From positions 233,772 to 297,771 of the forward strand of contig CAWEDK010000025.1 in assembly GCA_963807865.1 (NCBI GenBank): a DNA stretch of 64,000 nt. Reading direction: 5' to 3'. This document shows, one piece after another, positions 37,016 through 46,205 of the stretch; position 1 is the stretch's first letter; every line of letters begins with the position of its first letter. A program made the position numbers and the translations under genes. Source of the DNA: VAZQ01 sp963807865. Lineage in GTDB: Bacteria; Pseudomonadota; Alphaproteobacteria; Rhizobiales; Xanthobacteraceae. The notes beneath the pieces were generated by a model. That model was not told the DNA's origin and searched no databases. It saw only the letters and a list, made by a program, of their open reading frames with translations.

Positions 37016-38189
37016 ATGATCGGCGATCCACTGACCCGGCTCCTCGATCTCCGGACGGCGAGCCCTCGCCGCGTCGTCGGCCTCATCTCCGGCACCAGCG
37101 CCGACGGGATCGACGCCGCGCTCGTCGAGATCGATGGGGCGGGGGAGACGACGCGGGCGCGCCTCCTCGACTTCCGGACGCGGCCGTTCGAGCCCGGTCT
37201 CCGCGCCAGCATCCTCGCGCTCAAGGACGCGCGCGCGGACGAGCTCCTGCGCGTCCACTACCAGCTCGGCGAGGAGTTCGCGGAGGCGGCCCTCGAGGTC
37301 ATGGCCCAGGCGCGGCGCGATGGGCTGCCGGTCCATCTGATCGGGTCGCACGGCCAGACCGCGCGCCACCATCCGCGGGCGGAGGGCCGGAACGGTCGCG
37401 CGGAGACGCTCCAGATCGCCGAGCCGGCGATCATCGCCGAGCGCACCGGGCTGCCGGTCGTGGCCGACTTCCGGCCGCGGGACATCGCCGCCGGCGGCGA
37501 GGGCGCGCCCCTGGTCCCGCTGGTCGACTGGCTCCTGTTCCGTCGACCCGGCGCCATCGCGAGCGTGCCTGAACATGGGCGGCATCGCCAACGTGACGGT
37601 GGTCACCGAGCGGCTCGAGACCGTGCGCGCGTTCGACCTGGGGCCGGCGAACATGCCCATGGACATCGTGGTCCACGCCTGGACCCGCGGCGCCGAGACG
37701 TTCGACCGGGACGGGGCGCGGGCCGCGAGGGGCCGCGCCGATCCCGCGCTGGTCGCCGAGCTCCTCCGCCACCCGTTCTTCGAGCTGCCTCCGCCCAAGT
37801 CCACGGGCCGGGAGGCATTCGGCGACGTCTTCGTGAAGCCGCTCCTCGCGCGCTACGCGGGCCGCGAGGGAGACCTCCTGGCGAGCCTCACCGCGGTTCG
37901 TCGCGGAGTCGGTGGCGGCCGGCATCCGACGGTGGGTCCACGAGCCCGTGGCGGAGGTCCTGGTCTCGGGCGGAGGCGCCCGGAACGCGACGCTGATGGC
38001 GTGCGCTCGGCGAGCGCGCTCGGACCGGTCCCGGTGCGGTCGCTCGCCGAGGTCGGGCTCGATCCGGACGCGAAGGAGGCGGTGGCGTTCGCGGTGCTGG
38101 CGAACGAGACGCTCTTCGGCCGGGCCGGCAATCTCCCCGGGGCGACGGGCGCCGCGGGCCCGCGCGTGCTCGGCAAGCTCGTCCTCTGA
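37016..38189 (+). CDS. anmK: Anhydro-N-acetylmuramic acid kinase, frameshifted
   Basis: ATG 37016. The protein reads RRVVGLISGTSADGIDAALV, HYQLGEEFAEAALEVM, HLIGSHGQTARHHPRAEGR, TLQIAEPAIIAERTGLPVVA, DFRPRDIAAGGEGAPLVPLV, then LNMGGIANVTVVTE, FDLGPANMPMDIVVHAW, PPPKSTGREAFGDVF and VLVSGGGARNATLM. These give the ATP and anhydroMurNAc sites of AnmK. It opens and phosphorylates 1,6-anhydroMurNAc to MurNAc-6-P for MurQ. One extra C near 37569 (GTGCCTGAAC, expected GTGCTGAAC) and further single-base changes near 37900-38030 break the frame. About 385 residues, normal for the family. Confidence 0.9.
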
Positions 38190-38193
38190 CCGG

Positions 38194-38207
38194 CGGCGGG
38201 CCCGCCG
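38194..38207. terminator. Palindromic hairpin after anmK
   Basis: CGGCGGGCCCGCCG is a perfect 14-base palindrome starting 5 bases after the anmK stop and before the opposing hypothetical gene, a plausible shared terminator stem. No U-tract. Confidence 0.4.
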
Positions 38208-38226
38208 ACGGTCGCGCCCGCGCTTC

Positions 38227-38604
38227 CTAGAATCCCGGGAAGAGCGGCGGCTGCTCCGGACCGGGCGCGTGGCCGCGCGGCTGCGGCGCGGAGCGCGGGG
38301 CCTTCGCGGGTCGCGCCGGCGCCGCGCGCGCGGCGGGCTGCCTTCGAGCGTAGGCGACCAGCCCTTCTGGCGGGCGATCTTGTCGCCTTGCTTGATCACG
38401 AGCAGATCCACGATGCGGGCCAGCGGATGGCGGATGAGCGTGAGGTACCGGATCCAGTAGCGCGGCGTGAACGCCGAGCGTTCGCATCTCGTCGAGAGCC
38501 AGGGCCAGGGCGGTCCGATCGCCCTTGCGTGACGCGAGGCGAAGGTTGTCGAGAACCCGCGTCTGGCTCGTGGTGCGGCGCGTTCGCGAGCCGGCCGGGC
38601 TCAC
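38227..38604 (-). CDS. Hypothetical protein, basic, frameshifted
   Basis: GTG 38604 shares GTGA with the stop of the small membrane protein upstream. The start (SQTRVLDNLRLASRKGDRTA, then LALALDEMRTLG) is helical. After a frame change near 38470 the better frame reads TPRYWIRYLTLIRHPLARIV and DLLVIKQGDKIARQKGW, followed by an Ala/Arg/Pro-rich tail. No family recognised. The coupling to the membrane protein suggests a joint role, unknown. Confidence 0.4.
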   Translation of the reverse strand: MSPAGSRTRRTTSQTRVLDNLRLASRKGDRTALALALDEMRTLGVHAALLDPVPHAHPPSAGPHRGSARDQARRQDRPPEGLVAYARRQPAARAAPARPAKAPRSAPQPRGHAPGPEQPPLFPGF

Positions 38605-38874
38605 GGACGGACGCTCGGGCCGCGCCGGCGGGCCGCCGGCCGCGCCGGAGCGCCCTGGCCGGACCGGCTCACCGGCGGTCCTGCCGCGGAGGCGTGGTAG
38701 ATGCGCCAGCCTGTCCGGATCACGAGCCCAGGGCCGCCGTCGTGCCGACGACCTGCTTCCAGCCGAACCCCGGGAAGGCGCCGAGCCCGACCAGATCGGC
38801 GGTCAGAGAGACCACACCCAGGAGCGTGCCGGTGACGAGGAGGAGCCCAGTCGCGTCCGAGCATGCTCCGGCCG
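38601..38874 (-). CDS. Small membrane protein, frameshifted
   Basis: From ATG 38874, correcting a base near 38865 gives a hydrophobic pair of helices, DATGLLLVTGTLLGVVSLTA and GLGAFPGFGWKQVVGTTAAL. A second frame change near 38722 then leads to LVIRTGWRIYHASAAG and a Pro/Arg-rich tail ending at 38601. About 90 residues with two transmembrane segments. No family recognised. Its stop overlaps the start of the next hypothetical gene. Confidence 0.4.
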
Positions 38875-39047
38875 GGATTGTAGCACGCGGCGCGCGGTCG
38901 TTCTCTCGCGCGCCCGGCGCTTTGGCCGGCTTCGACGACACGTTGTAGACTGACGCGCGACCGCGCGCGGGATGGACGCCAGGCGCGTGCGTTCCAGAGG
39001 CGGTGCACGTTCGAGCGTCGCGATGCGCGGCGCGGGGAGCCGAGACA

Positions 39048-39930
39048 ATGAAGCCGATCGCGTTCATCGGGTTGGGGAACATGGGGCTGCCGATGGTGGC
39101 CAATCTCGTCAAGGCCGGCTATCGCGTGCACGCGGCCGACGTCAGGTCCGAGGCGGTCGAGGCCGCGGTCGCGCAGGGCGCCGTCGCGGCTCCGGTCCGC
39201 CGCCGAAGCCACGCGCCAGCGCGGAGGTCGTCGTGACGATGGTCCCGAACTCTCCGGAGGTCGAGGTCGCGTACCTGGGCGCCGGCGGAGTGCTCGAGGG
39301 CGCACGGCGCGGGCCAGATCGCGATCGACATGAGCACGATCGATCCCGCCACCACCCGCAAGGTCGGCGCGCGGCTCGACGCCGGCGGGGATCCGGATGC
39401 TCGACGCTCCCGTTTCGGGCGGGGTGCCCGGCGCGGTGGCCGGGACGCTCACGATCATGGTCGGTGGCGATCCCGCCGTCGTTTGCCGAGGCGCGGCCCA
39501 TCCTCGGCGTCTGATGGGGAAGAACGTCGTCCACGTGGGTCCGCTCGGCTCGGGCGAGGTGGCCAAGATCTGCAACAACCTCCTCGCCGGGGTGTCGATG
39601 GTCGCGGCCGCCGAGGCCTTCACCATCGGGATCCGGGCAGGGGTCGACCCGAAGATCCTCCACGAGGTGATCCGGACCAGCTCGGGCAACTGCTGGGCGC
39701 TGGAGCACAACTGCCCCGTTCCCGGCCTCGTTCCCAAGTCCGCGTCGAACCGGGACTTCGCGCCCGGCTTCATGACGGATCTCATGGCGAAGGACCTGTC
39801 CCTGGCCCGGGCCGCGGCGCGGGATCTCGGCGTGCCCTGCTTCACCGGCGCCCTCGCGCACGACCTCTACATGCTGGCCAGCCGTCACGGGCTGGGACGC
39901 CGGGACTTCTCCTCGGTCATCCAGCTCTGA
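39048..39930 (+). CDS. Beta-hydroxyacid dehydrogenase (3-hydroxyisobutyrate dehydrogenase-like)
   Basis: ATG 39048. NAD(P)-binding start IAFIGLGNMGLPMVANLVKA, VVVTMVPNSPEVEVAYLG, the substrate motif DAPVSGGVPGAVAGTLTIMV, catalytic Lys in GSGEVAKICNNLLAGVSMVA, and the C-terminal GFMTDLMAKDLSLARAAARD. About 293 residues, the usual size. The family oxidises 3-hydroxyisobutyrate, tartronate semialdehyde or similar beta-hydroxyacids with NAD(P)+; the substrate here is not defined. Extra bases near 39195, 39225, 39310, 39390 and 39485 break the frame. No operon partner is evident. Confidence 0.88.
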
Positions 39931-40051
39931 CCGCGTCGGAGGGGGGAGAGGCCCGGTAGGGGGGTGGGCGCTCGCGTCTGATCGCAGGCCTGCATCCCGC
40001 GGCATTTTGCTTGCATCGTAAATGAGTGCGATGATGCGGGAGGGAGGAGCC

Positions 40052-40548
40052 ATGGGATCAGCGCGTAGGATTCAGCCGTTCCCAGCCCTGTCCGTTGCCG
40101 GGTTTCTTCGTTGCCGTGCTGCTGGTGGGTGGACCGGCCTCGGCGCAGACGCCGCCCGCTCCCGGGGGGGAGCCCGGCGCCCGCGGCTCGGCGCCGGGAG
40201 CGTGACCGTCACCCCGCGGCCGAGCCAGCCGTCAGCCGCCGACGGAGTGGGGGTTCGAGCCGCCCTGCCTCTGGAGCAGGGGGCCCGAGCGAAGACGCCC
40301 ACGGCGAGCGCGTGCGGAGCGTCTATCAACCCGCATTCGTCAAGGGCGCGGTGAAGACGACCCGGACGTCCCGGACGTCCGGGATACGAGTGGGCTTGAG
40401 CGGGTGGACCGCGCCGAGGATTCCCTACGATGACAAGGATTCGAGCGGCTTCCCGGCGCTCGGTATCACGATCGAGTGGGGCACGCCGATGGAGCCGCCG
40501 GCCGAGCCGGCCGATGCCCGGCCAGCGCTGACCTTGCTCAGCCCTTAG
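40052..40548 (+). CDS. Secreted hypothetical protein, frameshifted
   Basis: ATG 40052 behind GGGAGGAG starts MGSARRIQPFPALSVAGFL; an extra base near 40107 leads to VAVLLVGGPASAQTPPAPGG, a clean signal peptide with cleavage at ASA-QT. The rest, in two further frames, is Pro-rich and ends with SVYQPAFVKGAVKTT, RVGLSGWTAPRIPYDD and FPALGITIEWGTPMEPPAEP. The aromatic ends suggest a small beta-rich envelope protein, but no family is recognised. It converges with the small protein at 40538-40780 (11-base overlap of ends). Confidence 0.45.
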
Positions 40549-40780
40549 CGAGCTTCTCGACCTCCCGCTTGGGCATGGGCTCGATGCGGGCCAGGAGTTG
40601 CTTGACCCTCCGCTCCGAGGTGTGATCCGCGAGGATCAGCCGCCTCGACTTCGTGCCGTTCACGATGAAGGCCACCCAGTCATCCAGGTTGGGCGTGCCG
40701 CGCCACTGGATGACCAGACCGCTCGCCTTCAGCTTCTTTCGCCCTTCGACTTTCGCCAGGGGCTTTCGCGGAACGTCCAT
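40538..40780 (-). CDS. Small conserved-looking hypothetical protein (80 aa)
   Basis: ATG 40780 gives an intact 80-residue basic protein: MDVPRKPLAKVEGRKKLKAS, GLVIQWRGTPNLDDWVAFIV and RRLILADHTSERRVKQLLAR. The central strands around W-R-G-T and D-D-W-V suggest a compact alpha/beta fold, and the Lys/Arg content allows nucleic-acid binding, but no family is recognised. No operon partner. Confidence 0.5.
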   Translation of the reverse strand: MDVPRKPLAKVEGRKKLKASGLVIQWRGTPNLDDWVAFIVNGTKSRRLILADHTSERRVKQLLARIEPMPKREVEKLAKG

Positions 40781-41086
40781 GCGCGCCTCCGGACCTCATG
40801 CAGAGCAGAATGAAGAATGCGTACCGTCCAGTGAATGCCCCACACAATCGTCGCGCGTCCCATCCGTGTCAAGCGTTTGTTTCGCCTGTGCTCATGCGCT
40901 CGCGCGACGACGACTTCTACGCGCGCGGGCATTCATCGGTCGATCGGAGGCCTCGCCTTCGCGCGCTGCGATCTGTCGCGGCTCCGCGGGCTGCCCATGA
41001 CGAAGAGCCGCGCCAGATGCGGCGGATCGACGACGGTGGATGACGGTGGATAAGTGGATAACTGGCGCGGAGCGGAAATCGGCCGC
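40781..41086. other. Intergenic region, no gene seen
   Basis: Between the 80-residue protein and the TetR stop. It contains a short direct repeat (GACGGTGGAT twice, at about 41031-41052) just downstream of the TetR gene, and otherwise nothing convincing on either strand. Confidence 0.4.
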
Positions 41087-41729
41087 TCAGCGATCCGACA
41101 TCGCGCCCGTCTCCACCACGCCGACGGAGCGGAGCAGCAGGGCGGAGAGCGCGTGCGCAGCGTCCTCGGGCGCGGACAGCTCGCCTTCGAGCGACTGCAT
41201 CGCGACCTCGTTGAGCGCCCCGAGCCACGCGTAGGCGGCCACGCGGCTGTCGAGCGGCGGGATGCTTCCCTCGGCGACCGCCTCGTCGAGATGGTGCCGC
41301 ACCAGCGCGGCGAAGCGGCCGAGGATCTCGCGGCGCTTCGTCGCGTAGGCGGGCCCGAGGCTCGCCGCCTCGATGAGCACGATGCGGGCGAGGGCGCGCC
41401 GGCGCCCGAAGAGGCTCGAGGGCGGCGGTCACGGCGGCCTCCACCCGGGCCACGCCGCCCTGGTACGCGGCGATCGCGGCGGCCACGTCGGCGCCGAGCT
41501 CGGCCGCGAACTCGTCGACCAGCGCGGAGAAGAGCGGCAGCTTGCCGGGGAAGTGAAAGTAGAGCGCGCCCTTGGAGACTCCGGCCGCCTCGGCAATCGC
41601 GTCCATGCGCGCCGCGTGGTACCCTTCGCGGGCAAAGACCTCCATGGCGGCCGCGAGCACCCGGCGCCGTGTGCCGGCCTTCGCCTCGTCCCGTCGCGGT
41701 GAGCGCGGGCGCTCGTCGCGGCTCTTCAT
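41087..41729 (-). CDS. TetR-family transcriptional regulator, frameshifted
   Basis: ATG 41729. The DNA-binding domain reads TRRRVLAAAMEVFAREGYHA, then MDAIAEAAGVSKGALYFHFP, the classic TetR helix-turn-helix. A ligand domain follows with FSALVDEFAAELGADVAAAI, ARIVLIEAASLGPAYATKRR and AWLGALNEVAMQSLEG. One extra base near 41405 breaks the frame. About 213 residues. It is divergent from mqnD (47 bases between starts), so it may control that gene or itself; a TetR-like palindrome also lies upstream of mqnE. Confidence 0.85.
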
Positions 41730-41776
41730 GGCTCGCCCCCCGGCCGGCTCGGCCTCCGGGGGACACGGAGGACTGG

Positions 41777-42607
41777 ATGACCCAGCTGATCCGGATCGGC
41801 CACAGCCCGGATGCCGACGACGCGTTCATGTTCTATGCGATGACACACGGCAAGGTGACGATCCCGGGCGTCCGGATCGAGCACGTGCTCGAGGACATCG
41901 AGTCGCTGAACCGCCGCGCCGGGTCCACGGAGCTCGAGGTCACCGCGGTGTCGTGCGCCACGTACCCGTCCATCGCGGATCGGTATCGTCTGATGGATCC
42001 CGGAGCGTCGATGGGGAAGGGCTATGGCCCGATCATCGTGGCCCGGGAGCCCATGTCGCCCGAGGCGCTGGCCGAGCGAGTCATCGCCATTCCGGGATAC
42101 GGGACCACCGCGTACCTCTTGCTCCGGCTCGCCCTGGGCGACCCGGCGGTGATCGTGGTGGCGTTCGACCAGATCCCGCGGGTGGTGGCCGAGGGCCAGG
42201 CCGACGCCGGCCTCCTCATCCACGAGGGGCAGATCACCTACGGCGCGATGGGTCTCTTCAAGGTGCTGGATCTGGGCGAGCTGTGGACGAAGCGGACCGG
42301 TCTTCCGCTTCCGCTGGGCGTCAACGTGACGCGACGGGACCTCGGGGAGGACATGGCCCGGAACCTCTCCGAGGCGCTGCGCGCCTCCATCCGCTACGCC
42401 CACGCCCACCCGGACGAGGCCGTGGGCTACGCGCTCAAGTACGGTCGCGGCATCGACGCCGACACCTGCAAGCGGTTCGTTCACATGTACGTGAACGACT
42501 ACACCGTGGCGCTGGGGGAGGAAGGGCGCCGCGCCCTGGAGACCCTCTACCGGGAGGCCGTCGAGGCGCGCCTGCTCGACGCGATGCCGCCGCTCGACCC
42601 GCTCTAG
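41777..42607 (+). CDS. mqnD: 1,4-dihydroxy-6-naphthoate synthase
   Basis: ATG 41777. The protein starts IRIGHSPDADDAFMFYAMTH and continues IEHVLEDIESLNRRA, LEVTAVSCATYPSIADRYRL, SMGKGYGPIIVAREPMSPEA, VIAIPGYGTTAYLLLRLALG, DAGLLIHEGQITYGAMGLFK and PLPLGVNVTRRDLGEDMARN. The periplasmic-binding-protein-like fold and these motifs identify MqnD, which converts cyclic dehypoxanthinyl futalosine to 1,4-dihydroxy-6-naphthoate in futalosine-route menaquinone synthesis. 276 residues, intact. It converges on the mqnE-mqnA-mqnC operon. Confidence 0.92.
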   Translation: MTQLIRIGHSPDADDAFMFYAMTHGKVTIPGVRIEHVLEDIESLNRRAGSTELEVTAVSCATYPSIADRYRLMDPGASMGKGYGPIIVAREPMSPEALAERVIAIPGYGTTAYLLLRLALGDPAVIVVAFDQIPRVVAEGQADAGLLIHEGQITYGAMGLFKVLDLGELWTKRTGLPLPLGVNVTRRDLGEDMARNLSEALRASIRYAHAHPDEAVGYALKYGRGIDADTCKRFVHMYVNDYTVALGEEGRRALETLYREAVEARLLDAMPPLDPL

Positions 42608-42670
42608 GCGCGGGGCGGCTCGGCCGGATGTCGTGCGCGACGCGCGCGCGGCGGCCGGCACGGGAGCACC

Positions 42671-43760
42671 CTAGAAGGCCTTGACCCGCTCGTAGAGCGT
42701 GGTCCGCTGCACGGGCCGGAAGCCGGCCTCCCGGATCAGGGCCACGATCTCGTCCACCGTGATCTTGTTGACGTAGTCGGCCGCCCGGTGGACGTTCTCC
42801 TCGAAGAGCGTGCCGCCCCAGTCGTCCGCCCCGAAGTGAAGCGCGATCTGTCCGGCCCGCTTCCCCTCCGAGAACCAGGACGCCTGCACGTGGGGGACGT
42901 TGTCCAGATAGCAGCGCGATACCGCCAGCATCCGGCAGTAGACGTTGGGCCCGGCGTAGTGCTTGATCCACTTCTCCAGCAGCGTGTTGCCCGGCTTGAA
43001 GGACCAGGGGACGAATGCCGTGAAGCCTCCCATCTCGTCCTGGAGCGCCCGGACCGCGTCCAGGTGATCCAGGATGTCCTCGGGTCCCTCGACGTGGCCG
43101 TACATCATCGTGGCCGTCGAGCGGAACCCCAGCCGGTGCGCCTCGCGGTGGACCTCGAGCCAGCCTGGCGGGGCCGCCCTTCTTCGGGGCGATCCGGAGA
43201 CGGACGCGCTCCGAGAGGATCTCGGCGCCTCCGCCGGGAAGCGTTCGCTGCCCGGCGTCGCGGAGGCGCTCCAGCACCTCGCGAACGGAGAGCGTCGAGA
43301 CGCGGGCCATGGTCTGGATCTCGGACGCCGTGAAGAAATGCGGCAGCACGTCGGGGAACCGGCGCCGGGTCTCGCGGACGAGGTCCAGGTAGTACTCGAG
43401 GGGGAGGGACGGGTTGTGCCCTCCCTGGAGGAGCACCGTGGTGGCGCCCCGCTCCACGGCTCCGGCGATCTTCGTCATGACCTCGTCGACGGTGAGGGTG
43501 TAGGCCTCGGGATCGCCCGGCTTCCGGTAGAAGGCGCAGAACTGGCAGTCGGTGACGCAGACGTTCGTGTAGTTCGGGTTCGTGTCGATCGCGAACGTCA
43601 CCTCGCCGCCGGGGTGGAGGCGGCGGCGCGCGGCATTCGCGAGCTGGCCCACCTCGAGCAGGGGGGCTTCGGTCAGGAGCCACCGGCCCTCCTCGCGGGA
43701 GAGCCGGATCTTGCCGTCGATCTTGGCGCGGACCGTCTCCTGCATCGCCGGCCCCGTCAT
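42671..43760 (-). CDS. mqnC: Cyclic dehypoxanthine futalosine synthase (radical SAM)
   Basis: ATG 43760, four bases after the mqnA stop. Radical-SAM cluster motif CVTDCQFCAFYRKPGDPEA, preceded by TFAIDTNPNYTN and followed by TVLLQGGHNPSLPLEYYLDL, HFFTASEIQTMARVSTLSVR, GAEILSERVR, TATMMYGHVEGPEDILDHLD, GFTAFVPWSFKPGNTLLEKW and FGADDWGGTLFEENVHRAA. It cyclises dehypoxanthine futalosine. One frame change near 43165 interrupts the 362-residue protein. Third gene of mqnE-mqnA-mqnC. Confidence 0.93.
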
Positions 43761-43764
43761 GAGG

Positions 43765-44504
43765 TCAACCCTCTAGCAGCGCCAGCAGCCGGCGATACTC
43801 GCCAACCGCCTTCTCGTCGTCGGGCCCGATCTGATAGCGGAAGCTCTCGAGGTAGTCGATGATCTCCCGCTCGGAGAATCCGAGGTCGCGTCGCCGCGCC
43901 GCGATGGCGGGGAGGCTCGCGAGCCCGACCTCGAGGGCGCGGCCGAGCGTCGACTCCAGGTCGCGGCGCGCCGCGGCCGGGATGTCGAGCCGCACCGCCC
44001 ACGCCGCGAACACCATGGGGTGGCCGGTCCACGTCGTCCATTCCTCGCCGAGGTCGTAGCAGTACCGCCGCGGCCACGGGCCGCGGCGGAGGCGGAGCGC
44101 CGCGTCGCCGATGATGAGCTGGGCGTCGGCGGCGTCGTCGAGGCCGACCAGGACGGGCGGCGGGAACCTCGTGCCGGAATGCGAGCAGGATCCGCAGGAG
44201 TCGCACGGAGGTGGAGGTCTCGCCGGTCACCCCGATCCGCCGCCCGCCGAGCTCCCCCATCGGCAGGTCGGAGAAGAGCAGAACGCTCTGCCCTCGCGTG
44301 GGGCCCACGATGCCGAATGGCAGGCGGGTCACCGTTCCCTCGAGTCGGAGGCAATCGCGCGAGGGCGAGCGGGCCGGCATCGACCCGGCCCTCGGCCACG
44401 GCCTCGCCGAGCGCGCGGGGCGGCAACGACTCGGCGATGGGCCAGGGGAACGCGTGGAAGAACGGCTCGACGTTCAGGTACGAGATGCGGCCGACCCGCA
44501 GCAT
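43765..44504 (-). CDS. mqnA: Chorismate dehydratase, frameshifted
   Basis: ATG 44504 overlaps the mqnE stop (TGATG). It starts LRVGRISYLNVEPFFHAFPW, then CLRLEGTVTRLPFGIVGPTR, SVLLFSDLPMGELGGRRIGV, TGETSTSVRLLRILLAF, ADAQLIIGDAALRLRRGPWP, the Asp-rich DLGEEWTTWTGHPMVFAAWA, and FSEREIIDYLESFRYQIGPD near the end. This is MqnA, which dehydrates chorismate to 3-enolpyruvylbenzoate, the first step of the futalosine route. At least three single-base changes (near 44360, 44175 and 44020) break the 246-residue frame. Confidence 0.9.
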
Positions 44505-45603
44505 CAGCTCCACACCTTCACGACGTTGTAGAGCGCGTCGCGCTCCACCGGCACCCGCCCGGCGTCGCGGACCATGCGGAGGATCTGCTCTCGCGCGAGC
44601 CCGGCGGGGCTCTCCGCCTTCGCCGCGTGCGCGATGCGCTCGTCGACGAGGGTCCCGTTGACGTCGTCGGCGCCGAAGTTCAGCGCGATCGAGGCCGCCT
44701 CTTCGCCCATCATCACCCAGTACGCCTCGATGTGCGGGAAGTTGTCGAGGACCAGCCGGGAGGTCGCGACCACGCGCAGCGCCTCCACCGCCGAGGCCTG
44801 CCGGGGCACCAGCTTCGTGTCGCCGATCTGGTAGAGCAGGGGGATGAACGTCAGGAAGCCGCCCGTCTGATCCTGGGTTTCACGGAGGCGAAGCATGTGC
44901 TCGATCCGCTCCGCGTGGGTCTCGATGTGGCCGTAGAGCATCGTGGCGTTGGAGCGGATGCCGAGGCCGTGGGCGATCCGGTGGATCTCGAGCCAGCGGT
45001 CCGCGCCCGCCTTGCCCGTGAAGCGGAGGGCCTTCTGGAGTCGGGCGGAGAAGATCTCCGCGCCGCCACCCGGCATGGTGTGGAGCCCGGCCGCCTTCAG
45101 GCGCGCGAGCGCCTCGCTCGGCTCGATCTTCCAGCGTCGCCAGAGATAGTCGATCTCGGCGGCGGTGAACGCCTTGATCTGGGCGTCCGGCCGGGCCGCG
45201 TGGATCGCCTGGATCAGTCGCTCGTAGTACTCGAACGGCCAGTCCGGATGGTGGCCGCCGACGATGTGGACCTCCCGGACGTCCGCCTCGATCATGCCGA
45301 CGATGTCCTCGATCGAGTGCTCGAACGCGCCCGCCTCGCCCTTCTTCTTGGCGAAGTCGCAGAACGAGCAGGAGAGGACGCAGATGTTGGTCGGGTTGAT
45401 GTAGCGGTTGATGACGAAGTAGACCCAGTCGCCGGACTTCTGTCGCTTGACGTGATCGGCCATCCGGCCGAGCCCGAGGAGGTCGTCGGTCCCAGGCACG
45501 CCAGCCCGTCCTCGAGGTCGAGGCGCTCACCTTCGCGCACCTTCTCCCACACGCGGGAGAGACCGGGATCCGAGACGCGAAGATCTTCCACGACGCTGCC
45601 CAT
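44504..45603 (-). CDS. mqnE: Aminofutalosine synthase (radical SAM)
   Basis: ATG 45603 (MGSVVEDLRVSDPGLSRVWE, then EGERLDLEDGLACLG). A frame change near 45495 leads to DLLGLGRMADHVKRQKSGDW, the radical-SAM motif CVLSCSFCDFAKKKGEAGAF, VHIVGGHHPDWPFEYYERLI, TAAEIDYLWRRWKIEPSEAL, TMPGGGAEIFSARLQKALRF, ATMLYGHIETHAERIEHMLR and FGADDVNGTLVDERI. It joins 3-enolpyruvylbenzoate and SAM to form aminofutalosine. First gene of the minus-strand operon; a 14-base palindrome lies in its upstream region. The hydrolase MqnB/MTAN that follows in the pathway is not in the window. Confidence 0.93.
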
Positions 45604-45644
45604 GCTCGCCTCCAACGGGCTCGGATGCGGCTCGACTGCGGAAA

Positions 45645-45658
45645 ACCGACCGGTCGGT
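45645..45658. promoter_or_regulatory. Perfect palindrome ACCGACCGGTCGGT in the mqnE/maoC divergent promoter region
   Basis: A perfect 14-base palindrome, extended on the right by one more CGGT, sits 42 bases upstream of mqnE and 80 bases upstream of the divergent maoC-like gene. It resembles operators bound by TetR-family dimers (ACCGACCGGTCGGT-type sites). The sequence TATAGT at 45685-45690 could be the -10 of the rightward operon. Binding protein unknown; the TetR gene at 41087-41729 is a candidate. Confidence 0.55.
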
Positions 45659-45737
45659 CGGTGAGATTGTAGCATTCGGCATGGTATAGTGCGGGTCGAT
45701 CGGCGGACGAACCAGATCGCCCCGGGAGGAGCGCCGA

Positions 45738-46195
45738 ATGTCGGAGCCGAACCGGCAATACTTCGAGGACATCCAGGTAGGCGACGAGTACGTGTCTCCG
45801 GGCCGCACCGTCACCGAGGCGGACATCGTCGCGTTCGCCGGGCTGTCCGGGCGACTACAACGTCCTCCACACCGACGCCGAGTACATGAAGACCTCCATC
45901 TTCGGGGAGCGCATCGCGCACGGCCTGCTGGGCCTGTCCGATCTCGTCCGGCCTCGGATCGCGCGCCGATCGTGCGCCCCTTCGCCACCATGGCGTTTCT
46001 GGGGCTGCGCTGGCGCTTCAAGGGCCCGATCAAGATCGGCGACACGATCAAGGTCCGCATGCGGGTCTCCGACAAGAAGGAGACCTCGAAGCCCGACCGC
46101 GGGATCGTCACGGTCCAGCGCGTCGGTTCTGAACCAGCGCGACGAGAGCCGTCCAGGAGGGCGACACGGAGCTCATGATCGAGCGCCGGAAGTAG
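45738..46195 (+). CDS. MaoC-like (R)-specific enoyl-CoA hydratase, catalytic type, frameshifted
   Basis: ATG 45738 behind GGGAGGAG. It reads RQYFEDIQVGDEYVSPGRTV, TEADIVAFAGLSG, then, after an extra G near 45851, DYNVLHTDAEYMKTSIFGER, IAHGLLGL, PFATMAFLGLRWRFKGPIKI and GDTIKVRMRVSDKKETSKPD, ending ELMIERRK. The D-x4-H catalytic dyad of MaoC hot-dog hydratases is intact (Asp-Tyr-Asn-Val-Leu-His). About 151 residues. It is followed by a second MaoC-like gene; such pairs often act as a heterodimer. Frame changes near 45851, 45950 and 46127. Confidence 0.82.
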
Positions 46196-46205
46196 CGGCC
46201 GGCCG

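Noticed and set aside
40022..40354. Ala/Arg-rich open frame as a separate gene
   Set aside because: It is one frame of the frameshifted secreted hypothetical protein at 40052-40548, which has a clear signal peptide when corrected.
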